A DNA stretch of 64,000 bases from Rhododendron vialii (Eukaryota; Streptophyta; Magnoliopsida; Ericales; Ericaceae), in the NCBI RefSeq assembly GCF_030253575.1, contig NC_080560.1:33469501-33533500 (forward strand), read 5' to 3'. Of the stretch, positions 17,401-29,336 are shown in pieces. Within the stretch, counting starts at the first letter, position 1. Every line of letters begins with the position of its first letter. Under the pieces are notes generated by a model, which worked only from the letters and a program-made list of their open reading frames with translations, was not told the DNA's origin and did not search any database. Position numbers and translations under genes: made by a program.

Positions 17401-18093
17401 TTGACAAATGAGAGTAATAATAACATCGTGAGTCCGTGACAAGCAAGCACAACTAATGAACAAAAATCAAGTATACACATTTAAAACTTGTCTACAGTGA
17501 AAGTTACAGAGTACAAAATTACCAACTGCACAGTTAAATTTAGTATGGCAGCCTTAGGCCATGTAGGAATCGTGGATTTATGAAGGAATATACCAAAGGG
17601 AAGGGACAATAATAGGCAACAAAACACGTAAATTTAGCTTATCGACTTCAGATCTTCTAATCTTCCCATTTACCAATCTCTTATCCCTCCATAAATCTAA
17701 CCGTAAGTTCACGATCCAACCAAAGCTTTATAAGCCCAGCATTATTAACTGCTAAATTCCATAATCAGTTATCCATAATCACTCCCAGCATAGCAACTAG
17801 CAAGAAAGAAAGACCTAATTCCAACCCAATCAAACAGCAGATAGATATACCCCTACTTGTTAAACATATCAACCCTGTACTCCATCTCCTTCTCTGCCAT
17901 TCCAAATATCTGCACAAATTTTCAACAAGTTGGAATGCAATAAGAAAATGGCACTAACCCATTACTACTTACAGCCAAAAATTCCATATTTCACAAGAAC
18001 CCAACAAACACTTGGATTTGTTTACAACTTTACATATGGAGATAAAAATACCTGTTCCTTTTCAAAGGCAGCGGAGGGGTTGGTGGCCGCCAT
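14415..18093 (-). CDS. TIM10: Mitochondrial import chaperone subunit Tim10
   Basis: Small Tim chaperone of the mitochondrial intermembrane space that, with Tim9, escorts hydrophobic carrier precursors to the inner membrane (family knowledge). Five minus-strand exons: 18052-18093, 17857-17909, 16009-16047, 15632-15701 and 14415-14465, joined in frame to 84 residues with a TGA stop. The twin CX3C motif is complete: Cys37/Cys41 in QTCFSKC and Cys58/Cys62 in NSCIDRC, separated by 16 residues. KEMEYRVDMFNKL before the first motif and KYWQVTNLVGQLL after the second are family hallmarks. No exon is longer than 70 nt, so none shows up as an open frame. Introns make up about 93% of the span. Telo-box sequences lie upstream. 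All junctions obey GT-AG. Confidence 0.93.
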
Positions 18094-18220
18094 CAAATCT
18101 GAAGGAACTGAGATATTAATTCACGAAGGAGAAGTAACCCAAGAGGAATTGTAGAGTATCTGATGAAATGAGCTGCGAATGGCAAGTAACGTTGTTGGGG
18201 ATAACGTTTGGGGCCAAAGA

Positions 18221-18280
18221 TAAACCCTAGAAATTGCGAACTGGGAGTGTCCTTGGAACAGGGGAAAAACTAAACCCTAA
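18221..18280 (-). promoter_or_regulatory. Paired telo-box motifs upstream of TIM10
   Basis: AAACCCTA occurs at 18222-18229 and 18272-18279, about 130-185 bp upstream of the TIM10 ATG. Telo-boxes are known in promoters of plant ribosomal and mitochondrial biogenesis genes. The spacing fits a promoter role here, but function is inferred. Confidence 0.55.
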
Positions 18281-18289
18281 TTAACTTGT

Positions 18290-18624
18290 TTGATTTGTTG
18301 TTATAGTAGTGGGGCTATAGAGTGACAATGTCAAAATTGCCCCTAACTAACTTTCTCTCCATTTTTAACATTACGTACGTTTCAATAATTAATAAATTAT
18401 TTTCTTGTTGCCATTACTCATTTTGGAATTTAGTTATCACAAATTATTTTCTAACAATTAATTATTTTCTAATAATTAATAAATAAATAATATGATATGG
18501 TCATTTTCAATTATTTTTATTTATTAAATAACTATTTCTTAATTTGTTTTTCTTAACAAAAAATTTAAGAAGTAAAAGGGTCAGGTGGAGAGAGGCGTGC
18601 TGGATAGAGAGAGGCGTGACTCAA
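18290..18624. other. AT-rich region upstream of TIM10
   Basis: Very AT-rich, with several TAATTAATAAAT-like runs. No gene or bounded repeat is visible. Confidence 0.4.
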
Positions 18625-18787
18625 GGCTGTAAACGAATTAAGCAACTCGCGAGCTCGGCTCGACTGGTTTGCTCGTTTAGCAAATGAGCCGAGCTTGGCA
18701 ACGACCCCAAAATTCGAGTTTGACTCGATTACTATGAGCTGAGCCTTAACAAGTCCAGCCATGAGCAACTCAATTCGTTTGCAACCC
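18625..18787. mobile_element. Short foldback MITE with GGCTGTAAACGAATT-like ends
   Basis: The left end GGCTGTAAACGAATTAAGCA matches the complement of the right end, GAGCAACTCAATTCGTTTGC followed by AACCC. The interior carries GAGCTCGGCTCGACT and its complement-like partner. The host element split by a hAT insertion at 36223-37256 belongs to the same family. Confidence 0.7.
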
Positions 18788-19551
18788 TAGGTATGAGCAG
18801 TTATAGACGGGTTGGATGTAATCTTGATGGGTCTTACGTCAGTAAGATTTTCTCTACGGTCGGAGACGGAAGAAAGGTGATTTCAGGCTTTTATCAGTGT
18901 GGAATCCTATTTTGTGATCTCCCTTATAAATAGGCAACATTGATTCAGGGTATCATTCGTTTGGTGTTCCTGGAGATTGTGGCATCTCTTAAGAATTATA
19001 GATTACTGTTGGCTCTTTGTAATTTTTGTCGTTCATAGTGAATCCTCACTTGTGAAATACTAACTTACTTTGTGCTCGATCGAAACCATGTAAATTTGCA
19101 TGATCTTGTGTGGTTTGCTTTATTGTTTGTTATTCTATTTCATGTTTGCCATAACAGATGGTTTCGGGGTTTTAATTGGGTTTTCTTTTGGATAATATGT
19201 AAGAACATTTTTCTATCAGCATACAACCCAGTTCAGTTTGGATTTTAAGGAAAGTTTTAAAGTGTAATGAGTGGAGAGAGATAAATATAAAAAATTTATT
19301 GAAGACCGTATGTAGAGGTTTTGAGTCCCTTAAACAAACAAGCACGGTCTATTTTTTAAACTAAGGTAGGGGTGTATTGAAACTCAACTGGTGGTTTGAA
19401 GCTCTTTCTTCTTCTTTTTTTGGTATTTGTTCTTATTTAGAGTATCCACACTCATGAATGTCATTTTGTCATTGTCATTCTTATACTTGGGTAATGAAAA
19501 GTGTCATTTTGCCCAAAAAAGAAAATGGCAAAGGTGTCACACCCATGTTTT

Positions 19552-19622
<71 letters not shown>

Positions 19623-20040
19623 AATTGCAATTTTGCCATGCACGAGAAAAGAATTAGCATTTGACAAATTTGAGCAATTTTGCCATGCACGAGAAAAGAA
19701 TTGGCATTTGACAAATTTGAGCGAGTTGTGATGATGGTGGTTATGTGGTGGTGAAATGACGGTGGCTATGGGAGTAGTCGAGGCAGCTATGGTGGGGTGC
19801 CAGGAAGGTGTGTTGGTGGTGAAAGTGGTAGCAAAAGAAGATCGAAGGATAATTTAGGAAAAAAATTTGCTCGGAACTTCAAGTTCAGTTCTGAAATTGA
19901 AATGTTGTTTTTAGATGACATTTTAATTCCCCAGTATTCATACGGGACACGAGATTACATGTCAGATGATGCCTTAGGCACATTTTTTTGAGCTGTACTA
20001 TCCACACAGATTTCTGTGCACAGATTATGCACAGATTTTG
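18788..20040. other. Gene-free stretch with a 67-bp CT array
   Basis: No recognised exon. A 45-bp segment around TTTTGCCATGCACGAGAAAA is duplicated directly (about 19631 and 19678). Small open frames come from the CT array. Confidence 0.45.
19553..19619 (+). repeat. (CT)33 microsatellite
   Basis: Uninterrupted CT run. Overlapping LSLS and RERE frames are low-complexity artefacts. Confidence 0.95.
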
Positions 20041-20113
20041 TTGTGGGACCCACCACGGGTCTCACACAAATCATCCAAGCCGTTCATTAAATGTAAAACA
20101 TTTTTTCAAAGGT

Positions 20114-20245
20114 CCCCGTAAAAAATAAGCTCAATCCAATACCTATATGTACTTCATCCAACCATCTAACTTTTCATTCAGATTTTCGGATAATGAAAAG
20201 TTATACGATTGGATCGAGTATCTATAGGTATCGGATTGAGATTAT
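20114..20245. repeat. Foldback (inverted repeat) segment
   Basis: CAATCCAATACCTATATGTA on the left pairs with CGAGTATCTATAGGTATCGG on the right. AACTTTTCATT pairs with AATGAAAAGTT around a centre near 20180. Probably a MITE remnant with flanking GTGGGACCCACC-type sequence. Confidence 0.65.
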
Positions 20246-20334
20246 TGGACAGACGCATGTCCCTTCTCCATCTAACTTTTTTAACCTTAATAAAGCTTTT
20301 AGTTCTAAATTGACTATTGGACAGACGCATGTCC

Positions 20335-20498
20335 CTTCTCCATCGCACACTGTAGTGAGATCCGTACACTTTATATATATTGGACCCCACAACAATATGT
20401 TATAGAGAAGGGACCTCTTCTCCATCGCACACTGTAGTGGGACCCATACACTTTATATATATTGGACCCCACAATAATGCGTTATAGAGAAGGGACCT
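20335..20498. repeat. Tandem duplication, 82-bp period
   Basis: CTTCTCCATCGCACACTGTA occurs at 20335 and again at 20417. Each unit continues through CACTTTATATATATTGGACC to TTATAGAGAAGGGACCT. A shorter direct repeat, ATTGGACAGACGCATGTCCC, lies just upstream (about 20246 and 20316). Confidence 0.85.
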
Positions 20499-20914
20499 GG
20501 GCACCTCGTGACAGTGTCCCATGGGCATAGAATATGTTTTCCTGTATATCAGGAGGATCACTGAACTCAAAATCTGGGGAAGAACAGCCATGAAGGTCTC
20601 CATAGCACATAAAAAAAAAAAGGGAAAACCTTTGAAGAAGCCAATAGGAAACCATTAATATGATTCATTATAGCACAAATTTTTACCTTGTTACAAGGGG
20701 ACCGACAGGAGTCTCTTGGCAAACCCGAGCCTAATTTGATTTTGAAAATTACAAACACTAAAAAATATGGTCAAACGGGTATTTACCTATACGGATGTTG
20801 AAGGCTTAAAATTATTCTCTTTGCATTTATATTATCAGATTATCCCAAGAAAATTACAATCGGCTTTGCCTGGGGTTTCTATCCTCTTCACACAAAAAAT
20901 GTGATGCGCGATGT

Positions 20915-22512
20915 TCACGATGGGATGTTGAAATGAAAGAGCCAAGATATGACAAATGCCAATACCATGCAAGCAAGAAGGAAATTCAGAAGGCGGTGAC
21001 CATTCAACCAGCTTCGGGTCTCTGTAGGGGGAGGGACCGGAGCTGAAACAGCGTTAGCTGTCGTGATACTGGTCTCATTCGTTTCTTGTATTGACTCTAT
21101 CTCATCGCCACCGAAAACGTTACGTGCGACAGAATTACATATCTCACAAATCCTGAAAACATATGAAGAGCTAGATAAATGAAGGTACCATTAGAAAATT
21201 CAGACATACGGCCACTAGCAGTCTGGTGTTTTGGAAAGAGTGGTTAATGTGGCAATTTCAGTGAAGATATACGAGTATATATATGTACACAAAATTTTCC
21301 ATGAAACAAAACAATAGTAAACATAGTTGTTGAGATCAATTATCAATCAACTATTTTCTTTAATGGTCCATACTTGACGATGCCTTTTCTTACTTTCAAA
21401 CGCCAAGAGAAACCTAACGAAGTATCGGGGTCATTCGTTATGTCATAACAGATTAAGCCTTCTACCGATATAGCAGACGATGAGGGCAAGTCCAGATTAA
21501 CTCATAACGCGTGCAATCTAAGGGTATTGTATGTCATAACAGATTAAGCCTTCTACCGATATAGCAGACGATGAGGGCAAGTCCAGATTAACTCATAACG
21601 CGTGCAATCTAAGGGTATTTTATCTTTCTCACATTATCGCATCAAAATAAGCTTCTCAATTGATGTAACTGAGTGAATCAAATGACTTCCGCCCACTTAG
21701 GTTGTTTCTTTTCTCTTTTTCACCTAAATTCGAATGTTGCCGAGTCATTTGCATATGTGAAATCAATGACACAACATGGTCACGGAGCAGGAAAATTTTG
21801 CCAATATACAGTATCGGAACTATTAACACACAATGAGTCCAAAGCAATCGCAAGGACTATTATACAATCTGTACTACAAATTCAGTGTAATAGAGATTTT
21901 TAAAATCCTAGATTATGCACATTTGGAATCTGCACATGCGAAAAAACGAACTCCGAGGCTATCAGCAAGTAATTAACCCTCTGCTAAGAAAAGAATCTAT
22001 AAATAACTGGTCAAACCTCTCTAGTTTCATAAAGAATAGAAGAATCTCAAAAGTGAAACACAGAAATCTATGAACTTGAATTCACAAAAGGGGATAGAAT
22101 GGGAAGCAATCACGGTGTACTCAGAAATACTAGCAATTCCACTGCTTTACTCTTTCGCTTTACTTTTCCTCATTTTCTTTAGTTAGGCCACTCTTCTTCT
22201 TTTTAAGTTTTCATTTCACTAATCAAAACTTTTTTCCTAATTAACGGAGCAACCTCTACTACTTTAAGCTTTAAAAATTACTAATCACAGAAATAATGAC
22301 CAAGTCCTTTGGCTAACAACCTCAAATATGAGTAGTGAGACCTGTGAATTAAACAATAATCAGGTCATGTGGACATGGTAACCTGTAATAAAATAAGCAT
22401 AGCTGACAGACATAATATGAAAATAACAAGCTGCATAATGCAAGGAACTACCACATGGGTACATTATTTTCTTCATAGCTAACCAAACAGTAGGAGCCGG
22501 CGACCAGTGCAC

Positions 22513-22584
<72 letters not shown>

Positions 22585-23968
22585 TGTATTTTATATGCAC
22601 CTGTTTTTTTTTTTTTTTTTATCGGCGGACTAGAATAGTTAGATTAACCTCTGGTCTCTTTTCTCCTGGCACCTAAGTGGACCTTGATACCATTGGGCCA
22701 AAGGCCACTTGGCATATACATGTATATACTATAACATGTCCCTACTAGCCAAGTAGAGGACAGTCTTATGTGACACCGCATGACGTGCTGACCTGGTATC
22801 ACCAATCCATTCATGTTCGGCCACATACGAATGAGGCAAAATTTGAGGCCGAGCTAGCCAATGACTCATAGCTCGGCCTCACGAACAACCTCAAGCACAC
22901 GCAGTCTAACATGGATGGATTGGTACCACCACCTCAACGTGCCACATGGTGTCACCATTTCACAATATACTTTCACAGCTTAGACGGGCATTCTAAGACA
23001 GAGTACCACACACGGGAATTCGCAAGCGCCCCCTCAAGATGGGCTGGAGCAATGACCCGACCTTGGTGACATAGGATTAATTACATGAGTCTATCAAGAA
23101 TTCAAGATATTTGAACTCATGTCCTCTTAGCCACCAAACCAAACCACAAAAAATTAAGCTCCCAATCACCAGGCCACCCAGGTACTGACGTAAAACTCCT
23201 AATGAAATATATAAAAAAATTCAACAATGCTATGGTGACCATATTTTAGATACCACGTGAGTTGTCATTCCTACATCGGTAAGAAGCATAACATATGGGG
23301 CCATTCCACCAATGCATTAAAGACAACTCGCATGGTATTTAAAAACATGATCACTCCAACACAATTCTCAGGGTTGACTCTTCGGGCAAACCCAAAAAAA
23401 AAAAAGAGTAATTTCTTGTGAATTTCCTATTACCGGTGTGAATGACATGCCATTAACCGGACCGGGGAGGGGGAGGAAAATAATCGAGGTGCGCGTAATC
23501 TAGCCCGGACACCCGACCCTCAACGTAGTCACCAAATGTGGACACCGTAATATTACTGTAATAACTTTGAGCAACATGCAAATATATAAGATACAAAAAA
23601 AATGATAGAAATGAAACCGGTACTCACTTATTCCCCTTGATCTTGAACCATGTCTCTGCACAACTCCTGTGCGCAGCACCCAAATCATCCTTGCAAGAGC
23701 AACCCAATTCAATGGCAACCCATCCCGACTCCATGGGATTCCTACTCTCCAAACCCAGATGACAAATCCTACAATCCCTCCCGTCTCCGATTTCCACCGA
23801 GTAATCCGACGACGCCCGCCTCGATCCTGGCCCGGAAACGCCGCCGTTGGAAGCGCAGTCGTCGTCGGCGGCGGTGGAGTAGGACCGGGAGTAACAGGAG
23901 CCGTCGTCGGCGTCGGAGAAGCAGATGCTGTCTTGGTCATCTCCGCATTCTAAGTCGATGTGTGGCAT
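20915..23968 (-). CDS. RING-CH (RINGv) zinc-finger membrane protein, putative E3 ubiquitin ligase
   Basis: Two minus-strand exons, 23628-23968 and 20915-21152, give 192 residues; the codon AA|G is split across the 2.5-kb intron. The RING-CH ligands are in C4HC3 order: Cys66, Cys69, Cys90, Cys92, His100, Cys103, Cys116 and Cys119, in CRIC, GCSC, HRSC and ICEIC. Exon 2 supplies the last pair, so exon 1 alone would be a broken finger. A hydrophobic segment at about 168-188 (NFLLACMVLAFVISWLF) sits five residues from the C terminus, suggesting a single-pass tail anchor. The N terminus is acidic and Ser-rich. RING-CH proteins of this kind normally bind an E2 and ubiquitinate membrane proteins; the substrate is unknown. 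The ATG at 23968 is the first in frame. Confidence 0.88.
21439..21620. repeat. Perfect-looking 91-bp tandem duplication in the RING-CH intron
   Basis: The unit starting TATGTCATAACAGATTAAGC at 21439 repeats at 21530, 91 bp later, with essentially no mismatch by eye. This indicates a recent duplication. It lies about 300 bp from exon 2 inside the intron. Confidence 0.92.
22512..22586. repeat. Compound (CT)n(TA)n microsatellite in the RING-CH intron
   Basis: A CT run of about 14 units passes directly into TA repeats interrupted by GTA. A poly(T) run follows near 22602. Confidence 0.9.
23484..23520 (+). mobile_element. Au-SINE-like 3' fragment
   Basis: TCGAGGTGCGCGTAATCTAG followed by CCCGGACACCC matches the conserved 3' part of plant Au SINEs as I remember it. 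Related copies are at 29067 and 55291. Only the 3' portion is recognisable. Confidence 0.55.
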
Positions 23969-24126
23969 TTTGGAGAACAGGACCCGGATTGTTGAAGTTG
24001 AGGAAAAGCAGAGGTCGAGAGAAGTAGAAACACTTAATCTAGAGTTAAAGCGGATTAGGCATGGAGAAGTTAGGCAAGTGGGTGTGGATTAGGTGAAGAT
24101 TTCAACTCCCATTTCATTGTTAGAGC

Positions 24127-24159
<33 letters not shown>

Positions 24160-25285
24160 ATTGTGGAATGCAGAGAGTTGGGTGAGAAAGGACGGTGGAA
24201 TGAGAAGAGTCTCACAAGTCACAGACATCCGTGCTTTTGATACGGAACTTGGAGTGAGGAGTAATTATTCAGTGGTGCTGGGACACCACCATCCCACTCT
24301 TCTTCATTGTGCATTTCTGTATTGGTTCACAGTTCACACTATTAATTAATCGGTATTTCCATTATTTTTAATACGAGTAATAAAAACTAACCACTATTCC
24401 AAACAACTCGTTTTTTCTTACTAAGTAAAATGGATGAAATGATATTTTTGATATATTTGACATTGTTCTAAAGACAAAAAAATATATATAAGGTGAACTC
24501 ACTGTTATTGATATGCTTTACAAAAATATATGGTTGTGAAAGCTGTTGGGACACCACGTGGTGGTGCCTCAAGACCACCCAATAATTTCTCTTGGCGAAG
24601 TAAAACGGAGAGGGATTACATCGTCTGATGGATGATGGGGTCGTTGATCAGCAAAATGGGAAGATCTAACGGTGCTGATAGAGAGGGTTACCAACTTCAG
24701 GAAATTGTATACTGGTATTCCATTCTTCTTCTTTTCAAGGGGACGAAGGATAACGACTCATTTGGCGGGCAGGCGGATATGATTTTGTGGGATAAAGAAT
24801 GAGGATGGATAAGAGGTAGATATGGTATAACAGCATCCGCCGGTGGGCTCGTAAAATGGCTCATAGTTAGACTCCTAGGCGACATGGATAAAGTTTGTTA
24901 CTGTATTACCCTTCATTTTGGTTTGCTAAGAGCGTCCACATCTTTATCAACAAATTAACTTTTAGACCAAAATAGAGAGCAAAATCCACCAAAAGCCCCT
25001 TCATCAACCTCACTATTGCTTGGCTTCAAATTAACATTGCTATAGTTCCTCTTTTTCTTCCACGAGGAACTGTTCAAAGGTTAAACATTTATTTAATGTT
25101 TTCATTTTAAACTTTGTTCAAATCTTGAGCTGTCACACCTCCAAATATAGGGCCGGTTTGGTACGGGTAAAAAAATCTTGAATTTTTTGATTTTTGCCGG
25201 GCCCATTACAGCTCCTACAAAGATGATTCGAACCTCAAGTCATTCTTAAAATAATTTTCTATGGATTCCTAAAAAAAAACTAGCG
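23969..25285. other. 5' flank of the RING-CH gene and adjoining gene-free DNA
   Basis: Holds the presumed promoter and leader of the RING-CH gene, including a (GA)n run at 24127-24154 about 160 bp upstream of the ATG. Beyond that no exon is recognised. Confidence 0.4.
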
Positions 25286-25287
25286 CA

Positions 25288-25565
25288 ATCCGATATCAAT
25301 GAAGGCTGTTTCAATATTAGTAGGGCGCATTATTTAAATTGCAAGTCATTCTTAATTTTTTTTATGGGTTCCTAAAAAATTTAGTTCAATCCAATATCGG
25401 TAAAGACTGTTTCAGTATTCGTAGGCGCCCTACGAATACTGAAACAGTCTTTACCGATGCGCCTACGAATACTGAAACAGTCTTTACCGATATTGGATTG
25501 AACTAAATTTTTTAGGAACCCATAAAAAAATTAAAAATAACTTGCAGTTTAAATAATCTTTGTAG
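25288..25565. mobile_element. Foldback element with duplicated stem segment
   Basis: The left arm (AAATTGCAAGTCATTCTTAA through CGGTAAAGACTGTTTCAGTA) is complementary to the right arm ending AACTTGCAGTTTAAAT. The tip of the hairpin, CGCCTACGAATACTGAAACA and onward to CTTTACCGAT, is present twice in a row on the right side (about 25427 and 25461), so one arm is longer than the other. Confidence 0.8.
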
Positions 25566-26657
25566 AAGTGAGATTTTAAGGTATAATTTGGTCAAAAATC
25601 TAAACTCTAGGACACATTTTATGAGCCAATTTTAGAGATTCCATTGGGCACCCTCCCACTCCCCAATTAGCAAATCCTTAACACGCAATATTGAACCCCA
25701 ATTTCGCTTATGTGTGTTTAGGACTTATTTTAGGAGCCAATTTTAGGGGCACACTAGATTAATTAAGTAGGGAGGATAAGAGATAGCAATTCGCTCCGTC
25801 CCGCTCCAGTCGAGACGGATTTTTTTAAATTTTTTGGGTATCGGGTCCGGAAAGAATTGAAGAAGTCCGGTCAATTTGGATCGAGTTCGGGCAGACGTTA
25901 CCCGTTCCGAAACCAACCCCTAAATTATTTTATGCATAAAAATTTTTCTTATTCCTGGTCTTTCTTTTTATCTCACTCACTACGAGGAATTTGACCCCAT
26001 CTTCCTAACCTCAATCTTGTTCCTCCAAAGCTTTATCCTGTTGTGCCGACAAAAGAATCCGATTATTGAACTCTTCCTGTATGGGCCCTGTATAAGCTTG
26101 AATTTGATATTATTAAAATAACTCTTACAACTAAAATACCACATAAAATATCAAGTATTTCTTTCATTTTGTTTTTGGGATAGTAGATTTTGGCTAAATT
26201 GTAATAGTTAACTCGTGAACTTTTATTATTTGTGCTCACTTATTTAGAGTCTAGAACATATTTTCTCAAGGGAAAAAAATAGGAAAAGGGAGGGGCGGGT
26301 AAACCCGGTACCCGATAGGCGATAGGGGTGAGTCGGGGTACCCATAAATTACCCGGTGGGGTTCAGGGCAGGACTAAATTTTCGCGTTAGAGAATGGCAA
26401 AACCCGCCTGGCCTCGTTGCCATTCCCGAGCTAAGAAGTAATTTGTTTGGCAGTTGATATAAGAGTGGGTGGATAAAACGGTTAACTATTAGAAAAAATT
26501 AAGTGAAATGGGCCCCTAGTTGCCCTTATATAATTTTTGTAATGAAAATATAAAAAGAACATGGAGGATTTTCGGGCACAATGGCAATTCCCCACACCCG
26601 GATAAGCTTACGATAGGGTCTGGGGTGGGATATGCAATCCCTATTCTAGGAGCGAAC
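25566..26657. other. Gene-free AT-rich DNA
   Basis: No exon, RNA gene or bounded repeat could be supported. The motif pairs ACCCGTTCC and ACCCGGTACCCG around 25905-26310 hint at a decayed element. Confidence 0.35.
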
Positions 26658-26665
26658 CAAACACC

Positions 26666-26881
26666 CAAAGGCGGACACAGGGGTGCAAGCAGGGGCTTGA
26701 GTCCCCGCAAACTTCCCAATTATTGCAATATTTCTACTATATTTTGGGTTTTGTATGTAAAAATTGTGAAAAAGGTCCCCTCAAAATTGTATTATTGCTA
26801 TATGAGAATGATATTTTGTTGTTAATTTACGAATACATGTGATTCAGTCCCCTCACATCAAGAATCATGTGTCTGCCACTA
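26666..26881. mobile_element. Short hAT-type MITE with 8-bp target duplication
   Basis: The exact 8-bp direct repeat CAAACACC flanks the block at 26658-26665 and 26882-26889. The ends, CAAAGGCGGACACA and GTGTCTGCCACTA, are imperfect inverted repeats of the hAT GGCGG type. 216 bp, no transposase. Confidence 0.7.
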
Positions 26882-26889
26882 CAAACACC

Positions 26890-29065
26890 GGATAAGTTAC
26901 CATACATATTGTATGTGTATGTGCGTGAGCAAAAGCAAATGAGAAATCGCATTTTGAAAGTATTTCAAATGAGAAAAACTTGTTTCCAGCAACATTCAAT
27001 CGTGACCGTCCAAAAGTGTTTTCGACGGGTTGGATCTTAATGAAATTTTTTCGGGAAAAAGTTAATTGTGACCGGTCATAATTAAAAATGAATCTCGGCT
27101 ATTAATTGTGCCAATAGACGGCTGAGATTGGTTGGGGCCGTAAACCAAGAGAATCTCATTTCAAATTACTCAAGACCGTGAATTAAAAACGAGACCATAG
27201 GGAAAAAAAATTTAAAAACAAAAATAAGTCATGGTGGAATTGAACCACTCTGAGAATCTGAGATGATCATGTTGGGGGCGCCCCCGCCTTTGCGTGAAGA
27301 ATACAAAAAGCTATTAAATCACGTTGGAGAAATCCACCGCCCCATGAGAAGTTATTGGGTGCCGGACGAGTACCACACACATGGTACCCATTAGCGATTT
27401 CAGCCGTTTAAATATGTTTTAGACGGTCCAACTTTTAGAGAGAGAAAAAGAGGAGAGAGAATGGTTGAATGAGGGGAGAGAGAAGAAATTAATCTGTGCA
27501 GCACCGTGTTGCACACATTCGAGCCGTCAGATCGTGCATCCAACGGCTCGGATCTCATTTCAACAATCAAAGATTGAGAGCCGTTCATTGCCATTATGAG
27601 ATTCGAGCCATCGGATGCATAATCCGACAGCTCAAAGGTGCGCAACACACCAATGTACAGCACCATCCCTCAATTCACTGCCACGTGGTACCAGCTCGAT
27701 ACCCAAAAATTTCTCCCTCAATAGTGTCCCACAAAAGGGTTAATCTATAATGTTCGTCCGAGTATTTTAGTTAATAATTCAATAATATTTTCGTTAAAAA
27801 TATTTCTCAAATCTACAGTGTTGCAACAAACTCTTGGCCTAATAAGGAGCGGGGCCAAGATTTTTGGGTACTAGGGTCAAATATTAGATTCACGTGTTTC
27901 TATTTGTCAATCCAAAGAGATCGATAACTAAATTAAGGGGTTAATTATAACGTAGATATATACTTGATAGCCTTGTTCATAATATATCAACTCATGAAAC
28001 GAAAAAAAAAACTCTTGAAATTTCTATGTATTTGAGGCAAATTGGGGCAATTTAAAACTGTTTTGTGAGGTTCAAATAGCAAAATTTGAGTGCAAATTAT
28101 GAAATTTCATTAAGAGAAATCAAAGTGAGCAGGGTCAAGTGGCTGCACTTGTACCTTAGTCCCTCCGTCCAACCAAATGCGTCCCCAAATAGTAGTAGTA
28201 ATTCAAAACGAGGAGCTGAAGAGAAGGACCAAATTCCTTCTCTTGGATGTGTGTGACTTTCATGTGTTTTTTTTTTTAGAAAGGAAAAGTTTTTCATTAT
28301 CAAACAAGCAAGTCCATGTGTTTAATGGCATCTGATTATCAGAATACAAACATATCAATGGATCATCGGTTACATTTTAGATTTTTGAATTGTTTTGTTA
28401 CTCAATGAAGTGGATTTTCATACGCATAAAAGACCGCAAAAAGAGTTTCCGCTTGAGTGAAAGACTCCAAGTAATTGATATGCGCCTGAAAGTGTCGCAG
28501 CACGAAGGGAAAGATATTGCCCAAAAAATAAATAGTCGAGGCAGAACGAACGAATGACTTCGCTGAAAAACAAGAAACTGGGCGGAACAATTACCTCTGC
28601 CCCCAATCAACTCCGCGCAGCTGCAAAGTTGAAGGTAAAGTTTGAACAAAAATTGTACTTATCCAAAAAAAAAAAAAAAAAGTTTGAACGAAAATAAGAT
28701 AGATAATGAAGTTGAAGAAATTATTTTTGTTCTTTCATATTCATTTTCATTTTCATTTTACTTGTGTTTTCACTTGCTAAATAAAGCCCGTTCACAAATT
28801 TTTTTACCGAATTTGAAAGGCCTCTGGTTGTGTCTTTTCCCTCCTCATCCTTTACCTTTGGTGGGTGATAAGAGTATAAGATAGGGTTTATAAGGCATAT
28901 CCAACCGGACCAACCCCAAGGGCGACAACAAGATAAGCAGTAAATCCAAACATTCTAAATTTGAAATTTGGCAATCTTTTGGGATTAGATTGCAAGAGAA
29001 ATCTCTTGTGAATCTCTTGGCCTCAGCGTGGATGACCTTCCTTTGATCGAACCGGAGAAGAGAAT
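26890..29065. other. Gene-free region with one foldback and a SINE remnant
   Basis: No exon is recognised between here and the FBPase promoter. It includes a foldback centred near 27575 and a poly(A) run near 28668. Confidence 0.4.
27495..27666. repeat. Foldback repeat centred near 27575
   Basis: The left GTGCAGCACCGTGTTGCACA and GAGCCGTCAGATCGTGCATC are complemented by GGATGCATAATCCGACAGCT and GTGCGCAACACACCAATGTA plus CAGCAC on the right. Flanking GTGGTACC/GGTACC motifs at about 27382 and 27684 suggest a larger MITE. Confidence 0.65.
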
Positions 29066-29102
29066 AGTCGAGGTGCACATAAGCTAGCCGACACACCTAA
29101 CC
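28905..29102 (+). mobile_element. Au-SINE-like element, degraded
   Basis: The 3' part reads CCTTCCTTTGATCGAACCGG then AGTCGAGGTGCACATAAGCT, resembling the conserved 3' half of Au SINEs (from memory). The 5' tRNA-like head is not readable, so the left boundary is approximate. Confidence 0.5.
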
Positions 29103-29330
29103 GCCAAAAAAAAAAAAACCCAGATATTCTGAACCCCGAATTCAAACCAACTCAAACCCGTTTGGCCCAATTTTCCTTATTTGTGTCCGTATAACCCACC
29201 CAAACCCGTTGACATGACGGGTTTGGGCTTACATTATAGCATCGAGCCCACCCGAATTGAAAACCAGCAGACACCCCCCCATCCCCAAATAACCACAATC
29301 ACAAGAGAATTGACCAAAAACAGAAACAAA

Positions 29331-29336
29331 GATAAG
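29331..29336 (+). promoter_or_regulatory. I-box-like GATAAG upstream of plastid FBPase
   Basis: GATAAG lies 145 bp before the FBPase ATG. This motif is common in light-regulated photosynthesis promoters. As a 6-bp match its support is weak. Confidence 0.3.

Noticed and set aside
19427-19731. Several overlapping Ser-Leu / Arg-Glu frames
   Set aside because: They come entirely from the (CT)33 array with no domain or codon signal.
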